NCBI RefSeq assembly: GCF_052156535.1
Contig: NZ_JBQKUP010000032.1
Coordinates: forward strand, 62,001-126,000
Direction of reading: 5' to 3'
From: Nitrospira_E sp052156535
Lineage (GTDB): Bacteria > Nitrospirota > Nitrospiria > Nitrospirales > UBA8639
Length of the DNA: 64,000 nucleotides
Below are positions 35,910 to 44,345 of the stretch, one piece after another (the first letter of the stretch is position 1; each line of letters begins with the position of its first letter). The position numbers were made by a program, and so were the translations under genes. The notes beneath the pieces are model-generated. The model did no database searches, was not told the origin of the DNA, and worked only from the letters and a program-made list of their open reading frames with translations.

Positions 35910-36355
35910 GTGACGAGCTTTTCTTATTGGATCCTTCTCAGTCGCTTGCAACAGGTGAATATGTAAAAAGCAAAAAATAGGCCTTTTTAGGGCTACGATT
36001 TTCATCAGCATAAATCGCTTCTAAAACGGCCTGGCTACAAAATTAGAAAAAGAACCGGCCAACTCCAACACGGCAGCAATTGTGAAAAAACCCACAAACC
36101 ATCATCACGGCCAATCATTCACTGGCCTTATTTTCAACAAAAAGTAAAAAATACCCTTGCTGTAAAGGCTGCGTTTCAGAATTTTTGTTAGACCAATTTT
36201 TCCGCATAGAGCTTCGTCCTGGAGGAATCCAGCCTGACACGAAGTTGGTGATGCCGCTTATAAAGGAGAAAGGTTTTGCCATACATCTTGAGTGGCTATA
36301 AGTTGTTTGACCGCATAGGTCTTGATGCCACATGTTTAATTTCTCTCTCTAGTTT
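35910..36355. other. Gene-free region
   Basis: About 450 bases between the FG-GAP and receiver genes, both on the minus strand. Short frames here look like chance. No clear promoter or RNA is seen. Confidence 0.4.
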
Positions 36356-36829
36356 TTATGTCAGACGAATGTGGTTGTGGAAAGAAGACGATCCTTCCTT
36401 TTCAAAGATCTGTCGAAAGGATTGTTTGAGGGATTGCAGATTAAAGGGCTTAAGGAAGAAGCCTTGAGCCCCTTCCCTTAGAAGCTGCCGAAGGGCTGGA
36501 AGGTCTAACCCACCGGACATTGCCAGTACCGGCGTTTGATATCCCAACCATCGTAATTCATCGAGCATGGTTCGCCCGTTCATGACGGGCATATGCATAT
36601 CCAGCAAAATTCCGTCAACCGTATGATTCACAACCGTGTCCAGGCCTTCCCGTCCATTTCTTGCCACACACACGTGATATCCCCAATCTTCAAGGACCGT
36701 ATTTAGTAACTCTGCCACTGAAGGATCATCTTCAACCACCAAAATACACGGCCGGGTTTTCCTGGTATGTAAGCAATCATGTAGGGAATCCCGCGGTGGG
36801 TCTGGTGTGTTCATTCCTGGATTCTCCAT
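36356..36829 (-). CDS. Stand-alone receiver domain (response regulator)
   Basis: A 157-residue protein with one receiver domain over about residues 26-145. Acidic pocket VVEDD, phosphoacceptor Asp in GILLDMHMPVMNG, the switch Ser in AMSGG and the Lys in FFLKPF are all present, so it should be phosphorylated by a histidine kinase. There is no output domain. The start is uncertain: ATG at 36829 (AGGA eight bases before) or 36814 (GGAG nine bases before). Nearby STAS genes suggest a signalling neighbourhood. Confidence 0.9.
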   Translation of the reverse strand: MENPGMNTPDPPRDSLHDCLHTRKTRPCILVVEDDPSVAELLNTVLEDWGYHVCVARNGREGLDTVVNHTVDGILLDMHMPVMNGRTMLDELRWLGYQTPVLAMSGGLDLPALRQLLREGAQGFFLKPFNLQSLKQSFRQIFEKEGSSSFHNHIRLT

Positions 36830-36935
36830 TTCGTTTGTCCTATGGGGAGAAGAAGACAACAGGTGCATGAGAAAAGGTCATTCTTTAGGATGGCTTCTAT
36901 GCATCTGAAATCGGGTGTTCGTAATTTCGGGTTCT

Positions 36936-37169
36936 TCAGCATTTTCCTGGAGCATCGGTGACGAAATAAGGGAAAGGAATTGTCTGAAAAATTGCTGGAT
37001 AGCAACAGGAAAATGGATAGCTCACCTCTACTGACTTCATGTGCTGTGGTCCGGTTTCTTGCTCAGTAAAATCAAGTATTGCGGAAATAGGTATTCCAAG
37101 AAAGTGGGGAGGGTAATTCAAAGTGAGGTCTTCCGCCCTCTCTGAAAGGCTGAAAATGGTTTTGTTCAT
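36936..37169 (-). CDS. Hypothetical protein overlapping the STAS gene end
   Basis: A 77-residue frame whose ATG overlaps the STAS stop as ATGA, the arrangement seen in translationally coupled genes. The sequence (MNKTIFSLSERAEDLTLNYP and on) has no recognised family and becomes Cys/Phe/Pro-rich and unconvincing towards its end. It may be a real small gene, a truncated remnant of a regulatory protein, or chance. Confidence 0.3.
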   Translation of the reverse strand: MNKTIFSLSERAEDLTLNYPPHFLGIPISAILDFTEQETGPQHMKSVEVSYPFSCCYPAIFQTIPFPYFVTDAPGKC

Positions 37170-37519
37170 ACATAAGGAGTCTGGGGGTGAGCCTCCACAG
37201 CTTCTTTTTCAGATTGATAGATAGGAACAATTTCTGAGAGGTGGGTCGACTCTAAGAGATCTTTGACCGTCGGTTGCGGGCTGACGATACTGAGGTGCAC
37301 GTGATTGGGTCTCATCTTGTGATACCAAAGGAATAATTGCCCTAATCCTATTGAATCAATCCAGGTAATCTCAGAAAAATTCAAGATGATATGTTGACAG
37401 CCCATTTCCTTTGCTCCGAGGATGGCGACTTCAAGGCCTAACTTGGAACTGGCGTCAAAACTTCCTGAGAGGTCCAGAATTTTTGTGTTCTGCTGACAAT
37501 GCTCTCTGACGGCAAGCAT
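37166..37519 (-). CDS. STAS domain protein (anti-sigma antagonist-like)
   Basis: A 117-residue single STAS domain. The N-terminal strand CQQNTKILDLSGSFDASS and the motif IILNFSEITWIDSIGLGQLF, with the Asp-Ser of the SpoIIAA phosphorylation loop, are clear. GGAGG lies eight bases before the ATG. Such proteins bind anti-sigma kinases and are switched by Ser phosphorylation; no kinase or phosphatase gene is beside it. Confidence 0.88.
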   Translation of the reverse strand: MLAVREHCQQNTKILDLSGSFDASSKLGLEVAILGAKEMGCQHIILNFSEITWIDSIGLGQLFLWYHKMRPNHVHLSIVSPQPTVKDLLESTHLSEIVPIYQSEKEAVEAHPQTPYV

Positions 37520-37821
37520 GGGTAATTCCTCCCTTATTTTTTGATTCCCATATGACTAGCGGAAATTAAATTCCTGATACTGATATTTTCCGGGTCTATC
37601 GTGGAGAGATTATGGTGATGCTTTATTGACAGTTGACGCTCCCAGGAGATGGGCATCAATTCCACAGACAGGCTAAATTAAAATACGTATATTCAATCGG
37701 GGAACTCCGCCAAGGAAAACAGGACGGATTCGGCTAAATTCAAAAAAATTATCATTCCGTCCGCTTGCCGAACCGCATGGACCCTCTTCCGTCTTCATAA
37801 GTCTGGTTCAAGGCCAGGATG

Positions 37822-37995
37822 CCTGACCCATGTGCTAACTTTATGGGTACTTGCCCGTGGGTCAGGTAGGAGCATCAGCGTTCCGATTGAAATGACCAGT
37901 CACAACGGAGAATCTACTGTTGAACGAAGCGTATGAAACCCTGGTATTTCCTAGAGGTTCCGGTTGTCCCATTCTGGGATATGGCACACCAGGGT
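37822..37995 (+). ncRNA. Candidate structured non-coding element
   Basis: Within a 1-kb gene-free stretch (37520-38529) three perfect stems lie close together: CCTGACCCA (37822-37830) with TGGGTCAGG (37858-37866); ACCCTGGT (37938-37945) with ACCAGGGT (37988-37995); and, inside the second, TCCCA-TTC-TGGGA (37967-37979). No known RNA family was recognised. The strand is a guess. Confidence 0.3.
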
Positions 37996-38529
37996 GCCAT
38001 CAGATGGTAAGAAGTGACCCGCTATGTGCGGCGAGCCTAAGGTTTGAGCAGTGTTTTTGCGATCCCACCCTCGAGCCACGAAGTTCAGGAGGAGTCGGCG
38101 GTCGGATTAACCGGAGAACGAGCGGAGAATAATCTCAGGCAGGAAATTAATCATTGACACCACAAGAAAAAAATGAATCTCCAGACAAAATGATCGGACT
38201 TTTCTCCTTAATTAAATTGTGGACCCTCACACAAGAATTGGCGAGTCAAAAGTTCCGAGGATGGGTGGGCCTGTTCCTACCCAACGAATTGACGCGTTTA
38301 GGAAAGAACGGGTATAAGGCTGGTTGTTTCAGGTTGAAAAGAGATTGACCACTTATCCGATTTTTAAAATTTCTTTCCATAAAATTAAGACATGAAAAGT
38401 TGGTAAATGGTAGAGTGGATTTCACCAAGACTATTAAGGGGGACGGTTTTCCCGGGTTAGCATTAATTTCACGCTAGTCAGTTGACCCTGCTTGACGAGC
38501 TCACCTAACGTATTGAAAATGCAGTAAAT

Positions 38530-38605
38530 GCGCCCGTAGCTCAATGGATAGAGCACTTGACTACGGATCAAGAGGTTGCCGGTTCGACTCCTGCCGGGCG
38601 CACCA
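38530..38605 (+). tRNA. tRNA-Arg (ACG)
   Basis: A 76-base cloverleaf with encoded CCA. Acceptor stem GCGCCCG with CGGGCGC, anticodon arm CTTGACTACGGATCAAG presenting ACG (inosine at the wobble position after TadA action), and T arm CCGGTTCGACTCCTGCCGG-like pairing. It stands alone. Confidence 0.95.
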
Positions 38606-38711
38606 TCTTCGGTTATTCATTTTTAGAACCCCTTACAGATCTTTTCCAAATCCCGACGTGCTGATTTGTCGGGGGCAAGATTGAGGGGCCTCCAGGCATT
38701 TTTTACCTGAG

Positions 38712-38856
38712 GGGTCTGTTGAAAAAAGCCGCCAGCGGCGTTCTCGCCATTTTCCCGTGCTCACGTACTCAGCGTACGCTCCGCGCGTAAAAACGGCTGC
38801 GGCCTTGCTGGACGGACCTTCGGGAAGACTCAGGGCATGCTTTTTTGAACCGACCC
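38712..38856 (+). mobile_element. 145-bp MITE-like repeat, copy 1
   Basis: This copy and the one at 44201-44345 are nearly identical in inverted orientation and have the same length. The ends are imperfect terminal inverted repeats of about 18 bases (5' GGGTCTGTTGAAAAAAGC; the 3' end reversed matches at about 16 positions). The inside holds GCCGCCAGCGGC and a CGTACTCAGCGTACG dyad. No coding capacity. It lies 107 bases after tRNA-Arg in a 560-base region without genes. Confidence 0.8.
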
Positions 38857-39167
38857 GTAGCCTTTGATGAGTAATCTAATCCTGGGTAAATTTGCCCTTG
38901 AACATCTTTATTATTCAACACTCCCCTGAGCCGTTTGCTTGCTCCTGTCCGTATTGGCTTTCGAAGAGTCTTTCTTAACCCCGATCCGTCATCAGCCTAC
39001 GAGGTCGTTTGGTAAATATGGCGAGGACTTTTTTGGCTGCGGTGGGGAGTAGGGTAGAGAAAAGGCGACTTCCAGAATTTTTTTTGATTCATGTTTGAAA
39101 AATTAGAAGAGTCTTGGGTGAAATTCTCAGACATGGTTTCTCCCACGCTGAAATATCCACGTGTGAT

Positions 39168-40253
39168 TCATTCTGCGGTGTGAGCGCTGGGACTTAGTTG
39201 CCAGAGGCTCCAACTTAGCATTTTACGGAGAGCCACCATGTCAGGACTGGTGGAAGGATTTGTCCAGGTTTTTAGGTTAAGTTTTTCCAAAGGTTGAATC
39301 GCGCGTCGATCCGCCAGGTTACCAAGGCCTTTGACGGCTTCCGTTTGTATCTTGGGCTCTTCTGTATCCAAAGCTTTCATAAACTGAGTGAATAAGGCGG
39401 GAGCATTGCTCTGGGTGGCAATGGCGCTCAAGGCTTGCATAGCGGCTAATCTGTGGTCTGAGTTTGTGGAGGATTCCAGAAAAGAAGCCAAGGCAGGGAT
39501 AGCCTTTTCTCCTTGTTGCCCAAGGGCCGCTAGTGCCGTCGGTGTCAGGGCGGGGTTGGTGAGCGCTTGCTTGAGGGTTTCGAAGGCTTGATCGGAAGCC
39601 AGAGTTCCCAAAAGTTTGAGGATTGTCGTTTGTCGTTCAATATTGTCTGAGGATTTCTGAAAGAGCATCAGCAATCTGTCGGTTTGTTCCCATTCAGCCA
39701 CTAGATACAATGGGAAATCATCCTGTTGAAGTCGGGTGTTTAGAGCAGTCATGGCGAAGGTTCCCGTATCCGAGGCTCCTGCGGTTTCCGCAGCCTCACT
39801 TGTATCTTCAAATGAAGTGTGAACATCCCAGTTCCAAGGAGGATATTGTTCTCCATAGCGATAAGAGATATGACAGGCAGGGCCTTTCCATAATCGCGAA
39901 GTAAGGGCCGGACTGGTATTCCGATGGTTACTCGGGCCGGTGAATGTCTGTCGTTCTTCGCATTTCACCCGTATGTCCGCATCGTGAGGTTCTTCTGGAG
40001 TTGAGACGATGGTAAATCCTGTGTCGGCCAATCGGTCGGTGACGGTCTTTGTGATAGCCGTGGAGTCCTTGAGCCCTCGCTCCGTAAGCGCGATGGTTTC
40101 GACCACTAAGACTTGGGCTGCAATCAAGGGATGAACCGGATGAGCCTCCAGTGGTGTTTGTTGAGCCCAGGACGGTGAGGAAAGACCCAGCAGACAGGAA
40201 ATTCCTCCGACTATTTGGCAAAAGACGAAAAGAGGTGTGAAGAGTGTGCTCAT
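39168..40253 (-). CDS. Exported HEAT-repeat protein
   Basis: A 361-residue protein with a signal peptide ending near WAQ (about 30). Residues 40-190 are a divergent domain with several His, Trp and Cys that I do not recognise. Residues about 210-345 are four or five HEAT-like helical repeats (for example LLGTLASDQAFETLKQALTN, ALAALGQQGEKAIPALASFL, AVKGLGNLADRRAIQPLEKL). HEAT repeats bind proteins. It probably works in the periplasm, as part of an unknown complex. Confidence 0.8.
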   Translation of the reverse strand: MSTLFTPLFVFCQIVGGISCLLGLSSPSWAQQTPLEAHPVHPLIAAQVLVVETIALTERGLKDSTAITKTVTDRLADTGFTIVSTPEEPHDADIRVKCEERQTFTGPSNHRNTSPALTSRLWKGPACHISYRYGEQYPPWNWDVHTSFEDTSEAAETAGASDTGTFAMTALNTRLQQDDFPLYLVAEWEQTDRLLMLFQKSSDNIERQTTILKLLGTLASDQAFETLKQALTNPALTPTALAALGQQGEKAIPALASFLESSTNSDHRLAAMQALSAIATQSNAPALFTQFMKALDTEEPKIQTEAVKGLGNLADRRAIQPLEKLNLKTWTNPSTSPDMVALRKMLSWSLWQLSPSAHTAE

Positions 40254-40493
40254 ATGGTATGGACCTTGATGTTCGGGTGAGTGAAAAAATGAATTATGTC
40301 GTTCACGAATCTACTCGGTCCTTGAAACCGTCGGTAAGAACGGAAAAAAAGGGGGTTCTTAAGGGGAGAATCTGTGGTCTGAGTAGAGACTCAAATGGAG
40401 AAACTAGCCACCCATCACCTATCTTATCAAGCATACAGGTCTAAAAAAACTAGGTGAGGCAAAAAGGTGCAGGTTATGGAAGGAAATATCGCT

Positions 40494-41126
40494 ATGGTTT
40501 CAAAAATCGAATTGTGCCTACATGCTGTTCAACGATGGGGCTTCTTTTTTCTCCTTGGCATAGTGTCGATGGGAATTTGCCCTGTTTCGGCCGAGGTCCA
40601 CATGGCCACGGATTTTGAATCGGGGACCCTTTCTGACTGGAGGGTGTTTTCTACCTCGAATGGAACCTTAGGGGGCAAGGGATTTCCTACCATTTCCCAG
40701 TGTGATCTTGGGAACCCAGGTCCTACCTCTTATTGCCTTCAGGTCCAAGTCGGCCAGCTTCATTTTGCTCCTGCCCATGCCGTGCAACAAGGTGGAGGGA
40801 TTAGTCTTACCACAATGACTATTGCCGGCCTTATTCAGCTCTCAGCCCGTGTGGGGGCCACCTACCATTCTCCCGATTATAAAAGGAATCTGAATGGGGG
40901 ATTGTTTGAATGGGTCGTTGATGATCAAGTCATAGCCGATCTCGATGTCGGTCCGATGGAGGATGGTGTCACGGTTCAGCACCATTTCATTGGAACAGTC
41001 CCTGTGGCAGCAGGTCGCCATACCATACAGCTTCGGGTGACCCGTCCCTTTCAGAGCGGTGCCGGCAAGCCGTCACCGGTACAGTTTATAGATGATGTCG
41101 TAGTGGAACTCCTTTCCGAACCCTGA
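40494..41126 (+). CDS. Exported beta-sandwich-like hypothetical protein
   Basis: A 210-residue protein with a signal peptide (hydrophobic stretch about 16-33, ending VSA). The mature part opens ATDFESGTLSDWRVFS, typical of lectin-like or carbohydrate-binding jelly-roll modules, and ends with RHTIQLRVTRPF and VQFIDDVVVELL strands. No catalytic residues are evident. The ATG at 40494 has AAGGA about ten bases upstream; in-frame codons at 40467 and 40476 are alternatives. It precedes a STAS and a PilZ gene on the same strand. Confidence 0.7.
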   Translation: MVSKIELCLHAVQRWGFFFLLGIVSMGICPVSAEVHMATDFESGTLSDWRVFSTSNGTLGGKGFPTISQCDLGNPGPTSYCLQVQVGQLHFAPAHAVQQGGGISLTTMTIAGLIQLSARVGATYHSPDYKRNLNGGLFEWVVDDQVIADLDVGPMEDGVTVQHHFIGTVPVAAGRHTIQLRVTRPFQSGAGKPSPVQFIDDVVVELLSEP

Positions 41127-41254
41127 ACGGTCCCTTTAAGCTTTGAGCTTTGTGAAGATAAAGTCTGTTCTTTGCCGGCATGCCGGGTAAAGACTGGAGC
41201 GAGGAAAACCGATATAGGAAGACACCACCCAATATCACCCCGAAAGAATCGTCT

Positions 41255-41620
41255 ATGGTTATTTCCGAACGGAGTCTCAGCCACGATACCTTGGTGGAGA
41301 CTTTTATGGGTCGATTTGATCAACATGCCAGACAGGATTTTAAATGGCGGATTGATCATGCCATTCTGCAAGGTTATCGGTTTGTGATGTTAAATATGGT
41401 GGCTGTATCATTTATTGACAGCGCTGCCCTCGGATGGTTGGTTCTCGCCCAACGGCGCTTTCAGCGAATTGGTGGCAAACTGGCCATTATTTCTCCGATA
41501 GGGTTTGTACGGGATGTCTTGGAAATCACTGAAATTGGGGAATGGATCCCCATCTTTTCCAGTGAGGATGAAGCCTTGAAGATCTTTGAATCTAGCAAAG
41601 AACATCCAGCGGAGTCGTGA
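41255..41620 (+). CDS. STAS domain protein
   Basis: A 121-residue single STAS domain: MVISERSLSHDTLVETFMGR, then FVMLNMVAVSFIDSAALGWL with the conserved Asp-Ser, and LAIISPIGFVRDVLEITEIG. The start at 41255 fits the usual family N-terminus and has AAAGA upstream; an earlier ATG at 41180 is not supported. Two bases separate it from the PilZ gene, so the two are likely a pair. Confidence 0.85.
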   Translation: MVISERSLSHDTLVETFMGRFDQHARQDFKWRIDHAILQGYRFVMLNMVAVSFIDSAALGWLVLAQRRFQRIGGKLAIISPIGFVRDVLEITEIGEWIPIFSSEDEALKIFESSKEHPAES

Positions 41621-41622
41621 CG

Positions 41623-42033
41623 ATGGGATCATCGACTGCACTGAGACAAGATCTCCGCCAACCGATACCAATTCCTCAAGGAGATCGACGGTCGTTTCGC
41701 CGGATGTCCGTCAAACCCTACCAAATGCTTCCGGTTGCCATACGTTATGGGCAAGACACAGTGTGTCGGGGCCGTGTCCTCAATCTCAGTCCTCAGGGCA
41801 TGCTCGTTGAATTCCCTGACAATCAAATTCCTCCTGTGCTAAGGGGCACGCAGGTGTCTGTCAAACTGCATTACCTCGGCGATAGCATTTGGTTGCCTGG
41901 ACGTGTCCGGCACTGCAAGGGGCAAAAGATGGGATTTTTGTTCCCGGCCCTGACCAACCATCCATCGAGAGCGACCAAGCACCCATTGACCATCGTTCTG
42001 CATTCTCTCTCCCGCGCAGTCACCTCTCTCTAA
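41623..42033 (+). CDS. PilZ domain protein (c-di-GMP binding)
   Basis: A 136-residue protein with a PilZ domain over about residues 20-110. The c-di-GMP-binding motifs are RRSFRR (RxxxR) and LNLSPQGMLVEF (D/N-x-S-x-x-G). The ATG at 41623 has GGAG eight bases upstream; a GTG at 41617 that overlaps the STAS stop is less likely. It probably senses c-di-GMP; paired with STAS it could link c-di-GMP to a partner-switching module, which is inference. Confidence 0.85.
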   Translation: MGSSTALRQDLRQPIPIPQGDRRSFRRMSVKPYQMLPVAIRYGQDTVCRGRVLNLSPQGMLVEFPDNQIPPVLRGTQVSVKLHYLGDSIWLPGRVRHCKGQKMGFLFPALTNHPSRATKHPLTIVLHSLSRAVTSL

Positions 42034-42256
42034 GTCCTACTTCTTTTCCATCATTTCAGCCAGGTCCCCGATCCTGGGCAGATATTCATCTGACTCCTGA
42101 ACAGAACAGTAAGCATGAAACGTTCTCGTCCAAGGCACCACCCATGACTGGTTCCGTCTTCAGCTAATTAGAAAAGCGAAGTCTGGCGAATGAGGATTGG
42201 AAGGACCAACGGTACATAGAATATCCGCCGTTAGAGAGAGTCGGGCTGTCTAGATT

Positions 42257-42883
42257 TCAACGAGGATTATGGTCTGTTGAGGACTGAGGGACAGTTCGAG
42301 GACTGGTTTTGGTGACCATCGAGAGAGTTTTGGGGGATCGGATTGTCCGGGCGATGGGTTCCTGAATAGCTAATAAGCATTCTAGACGGGGACGGACCGA
42401 ATCCAGGTCTTTGTGTAAATGAATTTCGGTGATGCGGTTGTCATTTAAATCGATGGCTTGGCAAATGGCATCCTGTGCGATTTTGAGCCCGCCATCCAGA
42501 TCCCGTCGCAGGGCAGTTTTGAAGTGGAAGCGGAGGGAGAGGCTAAGGGTGTGGTTCTCCAATTGCCCTAAAAATTCCGTCCTATGGGATGATTGCCGCA
42601 AGATGGTGAGTAAGTGTCGGGACACGGCTGTTTTATAATGCCGGCCTGGGGAGGCCAGGACCCTCCGTCCGTTGACGGTGGCGTATTGATGATTGATGCT
42701 GGGTGGAAGCGGTAAGACAACAAAAAGTTCGCGAGTCGACAGAGTATCGCCGCCCAAATTCGACCAATCCATCCCAGAATCTGAAGTTTTGGCTTTTCGT
42801 TTATGACTGTGGAGAAGGACCAGGCCACCTTTCCCTTTGGACTGCAAAAGCTTGGGAAGGGAGGGAATACGAATCGTTCTCAA
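42257..42883 (-). CDS. RusA-family Holliday junction resolvase
   Basis: A protein of up to 208 residues with a RusA domain over about 52-170: FVVLPLPPSINHQYATVNGRR, then RRDLDGGLKIAQDAICQAI with the Asp residues of the metal site, and NDNRITEIHLHKDLDS. RusA cuts four-way junctions and is common on prophages, but no phage genes are near. The start is uncertain: TTG at 42883 or ATG at 42772, neither with a clear ribosome binding site. It follows mraZ on the same strand. Confidence 0.85.
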   Translation of the reverse strand: MRTIRIPSLPKLLQSKGKGGLVLLHSHKRKAKTSDSGMDWSNLGGDTLSTRELFVVLPLPPSINHQYATVNGRRVLASPGRHYKTAVSRHLLTILRQSSHRTEFLGQLENHTLSLSLRFHFKTALRRDLDGGLKIAQDAICQAIDLNDNRITEIHLHKDLDSVRPRLECLLAIQEPIARTIRSPKTLSMVTKTSPRTVPQSSTDHNPR

Positions 42884-42940
42884 TGGAGCATCTATGAAAG
42901 GGGTATGGTATCGGTGGTGGAACGAGAAGCAAAGGGTCTG

Positions 42941-43381
42941 TTAGAGGAGGCTCTGAATTTTGCTCATGCTGTGTTCAAAGGTGTCTTCGTTTACATGGAC
43001 AAAACGTCGCCATTCCGATGGATTCCATACTTCAAGGCGATGAAACATGCCGACTAATACCACTTCTTGATCCTCATCCACCGGGACGAGTTTGCGAAAC
43101 CGGCCCGGGATGAGGATGCGACCTGCCTTATCCATTTCTGAGGCGGAGGCTTCCGAGACCATGTGATACATGAAAAGGCGTCGTTGATCTTCATCAAGAG
43201 ATTGTTTGGCGTTTTCCAGGATTTTGGCCCATTCCGGATTGGTATAGGCGGAAACGGGCATATCCTGTCCCTTGAGAAACATCAGACTATTTCCGTGAAT
43301 TTCGATTTCTTCACGAATAGGACTCGGGACAACAAATCGTCCCTTTTCGTCGATTTTACAATAATATTGTCCGGCAAACAT
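42941..43381 (-). CDS. mraZ: Transcriptional regulator MraZ
   Basis: A 146-residue MraZ with two AbrB-like halves, each carrying the DKAGRILIPGRFR-type block (residues about 10-25 and 83-97: DEKGRFVVPSPIR and MDKAGRILIPGRFR). MraZ usually heads the division and cell wall (dcw) cluster as its repressor, before rsmH. Here the next gene on the strand is rusA and no dcw gene is near. AGGA lies nine bases before the ATG, and a candidate promoter lies about 45-70 bases upstream. Confidence 0.95.
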   Translation of the reverse strand: MFAGQYYCKIDEKGRFVVPSPIREEIEIHGNSLMFLKGQDMPVSAYTNPEWAKILENAKQSLDEDQRRLFMYHMVSEASASEMDKAGRILIPGRFRKLVPVDEDQEVVLVGMFHRLEVWNPSEWRRFVHVNEDTFEHSMSKIQSLL

Positions 43382-43425
43382 GCAGAATGTTCCTGGGATC
43401 TCCTGAAAGTCCTATCTGTGAGTGT

Positions 43426-43453
43426 AGCTTACCGAAAGTTTAAGAAAAGTCAA
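43426..43453 (-). promoter_or_regulatory. Candidate promoter of mraZ
   Basis: On the minus strand TTGACT (43453-43448) and TAAGCT (43431-43426) are 16 bases apart, between fmdB and mraZ. The -35 is good, the -10 matches half the consensus. Confidence 0.35.
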
Positions 43454-43476
43454 GTAGTTTTGCTTGAGTAGTCGAG

Positions 43477-43824
43477 CTAGTCGCCTTCGGTAGCAGGCAT
43501 CCCCATATCCATCTCGTCTGTGTCCATCGCGTCCATGGCCTCGTCCATGTCATCTCCCAGGTCTTCACCCATCTCCCTTCCCATTTTTTTCATGAAGCGG
43601 GCCATGCTCTGTGGATCGTTTTCGTCCAGGTCCCCGAAGTTACTGGGATCGGCCAAGGCTTCCATTCTGGCTTCTTCCGATTTGGGTGCAGCAAAGCGGG
43701 ACATGATGCGTTCAAGGTTGGTACTTTGGCAATGCTTGCAAGATGGGACTGGGGCTTTCGAGGTGAGGATTAAAAAGGAGTTGCGTTTCCGGCAATCCTG
43801 ACAACGGTATTCGTAAATGGGCAT
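43477..43824 (-). CDS. FmdB-family zinc-ribbon protein
   Basis: A 115-residue protein with an N-terminal FmdB zinc ribbon (MPIYEYRCQDCRKRNSFL ... SCKHCQSTNLERIMSRF, four Cys) and an acidic Met/Asp-rich tail (about 80-115). The family is named from methylotroph regulators of formamidase, but most members have unknown function. It precedes mraZ by about 95 bases on the same strand, with a separate promoter for mraZ likely. Confidence 0.88.
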   Translation of the reverse strand: MPIYEYRCQDCRKRNSFLILTSKAPVPSCKHCQSTNLERIMSRFAAPKSEEARMEALADPSNFGDLDENDPQSMARFMKKMGREMGEDLGDDMDEAMDAMDTDEMDMGMPATEGD

Positions 43825-44200
43825 TGAATCGTTCCTCCTGATCGCAATGTACGGGCTGTATATATCGCAAAATGGTCTCTTTGGGAAGAGTCGAAAATTG
43901 ATTTATGCGAATCGCAAGATCTCAATCACGTGAATGGTGCGGAGGTATCGGACTTATTCTTCTATGACCCTCAAAGAAGGGGCTGGTGAAAAGGACCAAT
44001 CGAGAAAAGACAGACAAGGGGAAAAGGAATGGAGGTGGGGATTTATTCAGAGAAAACGGCCAACAATAGATCCATGTTGGCAGACTATTTTTCTCGACCT
44101 CCAAAAGGGATTTGGCAACCAATTCCTTACAGGGAGTGTGGAATAATAATAATTTTTAAGGGCATATTGAACCACAGGTATGTTGCATATCAGAGGCCTC
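43825..44200. other. Gene-free region between fmdB and the MITE-like repeat
   Basis: About 375 bases with no supported gene. Short frames near 43934-44226 (+) lack ribosome binding sites and family resemblance. Promoters for fmdB are expected here but none stands out. Confidence 0.35.
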
Positions 44201-44345
44201 GGGGCGTTCAAAAAAGCATGCCCTGAGTCTTCCCGAAGGGTCCGTCCAGCAAGGCCGCAGCCGTTTTTACGCGCGGAGCGTAGGCGTAGTACGTGAGCAC
44301 GGGAAAATGGCGAGAACGCCGCTGGCGGCATTTTTCAACAGCCCC
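44201..44345 (-). mobile_element. 145-bp MITE-like repeat, copy 2
   Basis: This copy is the reverse complement of the one at 38712-38856 with few differences. Its ends pair as GGGGC with GCCCC, whereas copy 1 ends pair as GGGTC with GACCC, so the ends differ yet stay complementary. On this strand it begins directly after the comF stop codon (44346-44348), so it may also act as the comF 3' end. Confidence 0.8.

Noticed and set aside
37920..38348. Open frames at 37920-38132 and 38154-38348
   Set aside because: They overlap stem structures, have no ribosome binding site and look like chance frames.
42257..42883. Prophage remnant suggested by RusA
   Set aside because: No integrase, capsid, terminase or other phage gene is nearby; RusA also occurs on chromosomes alone.
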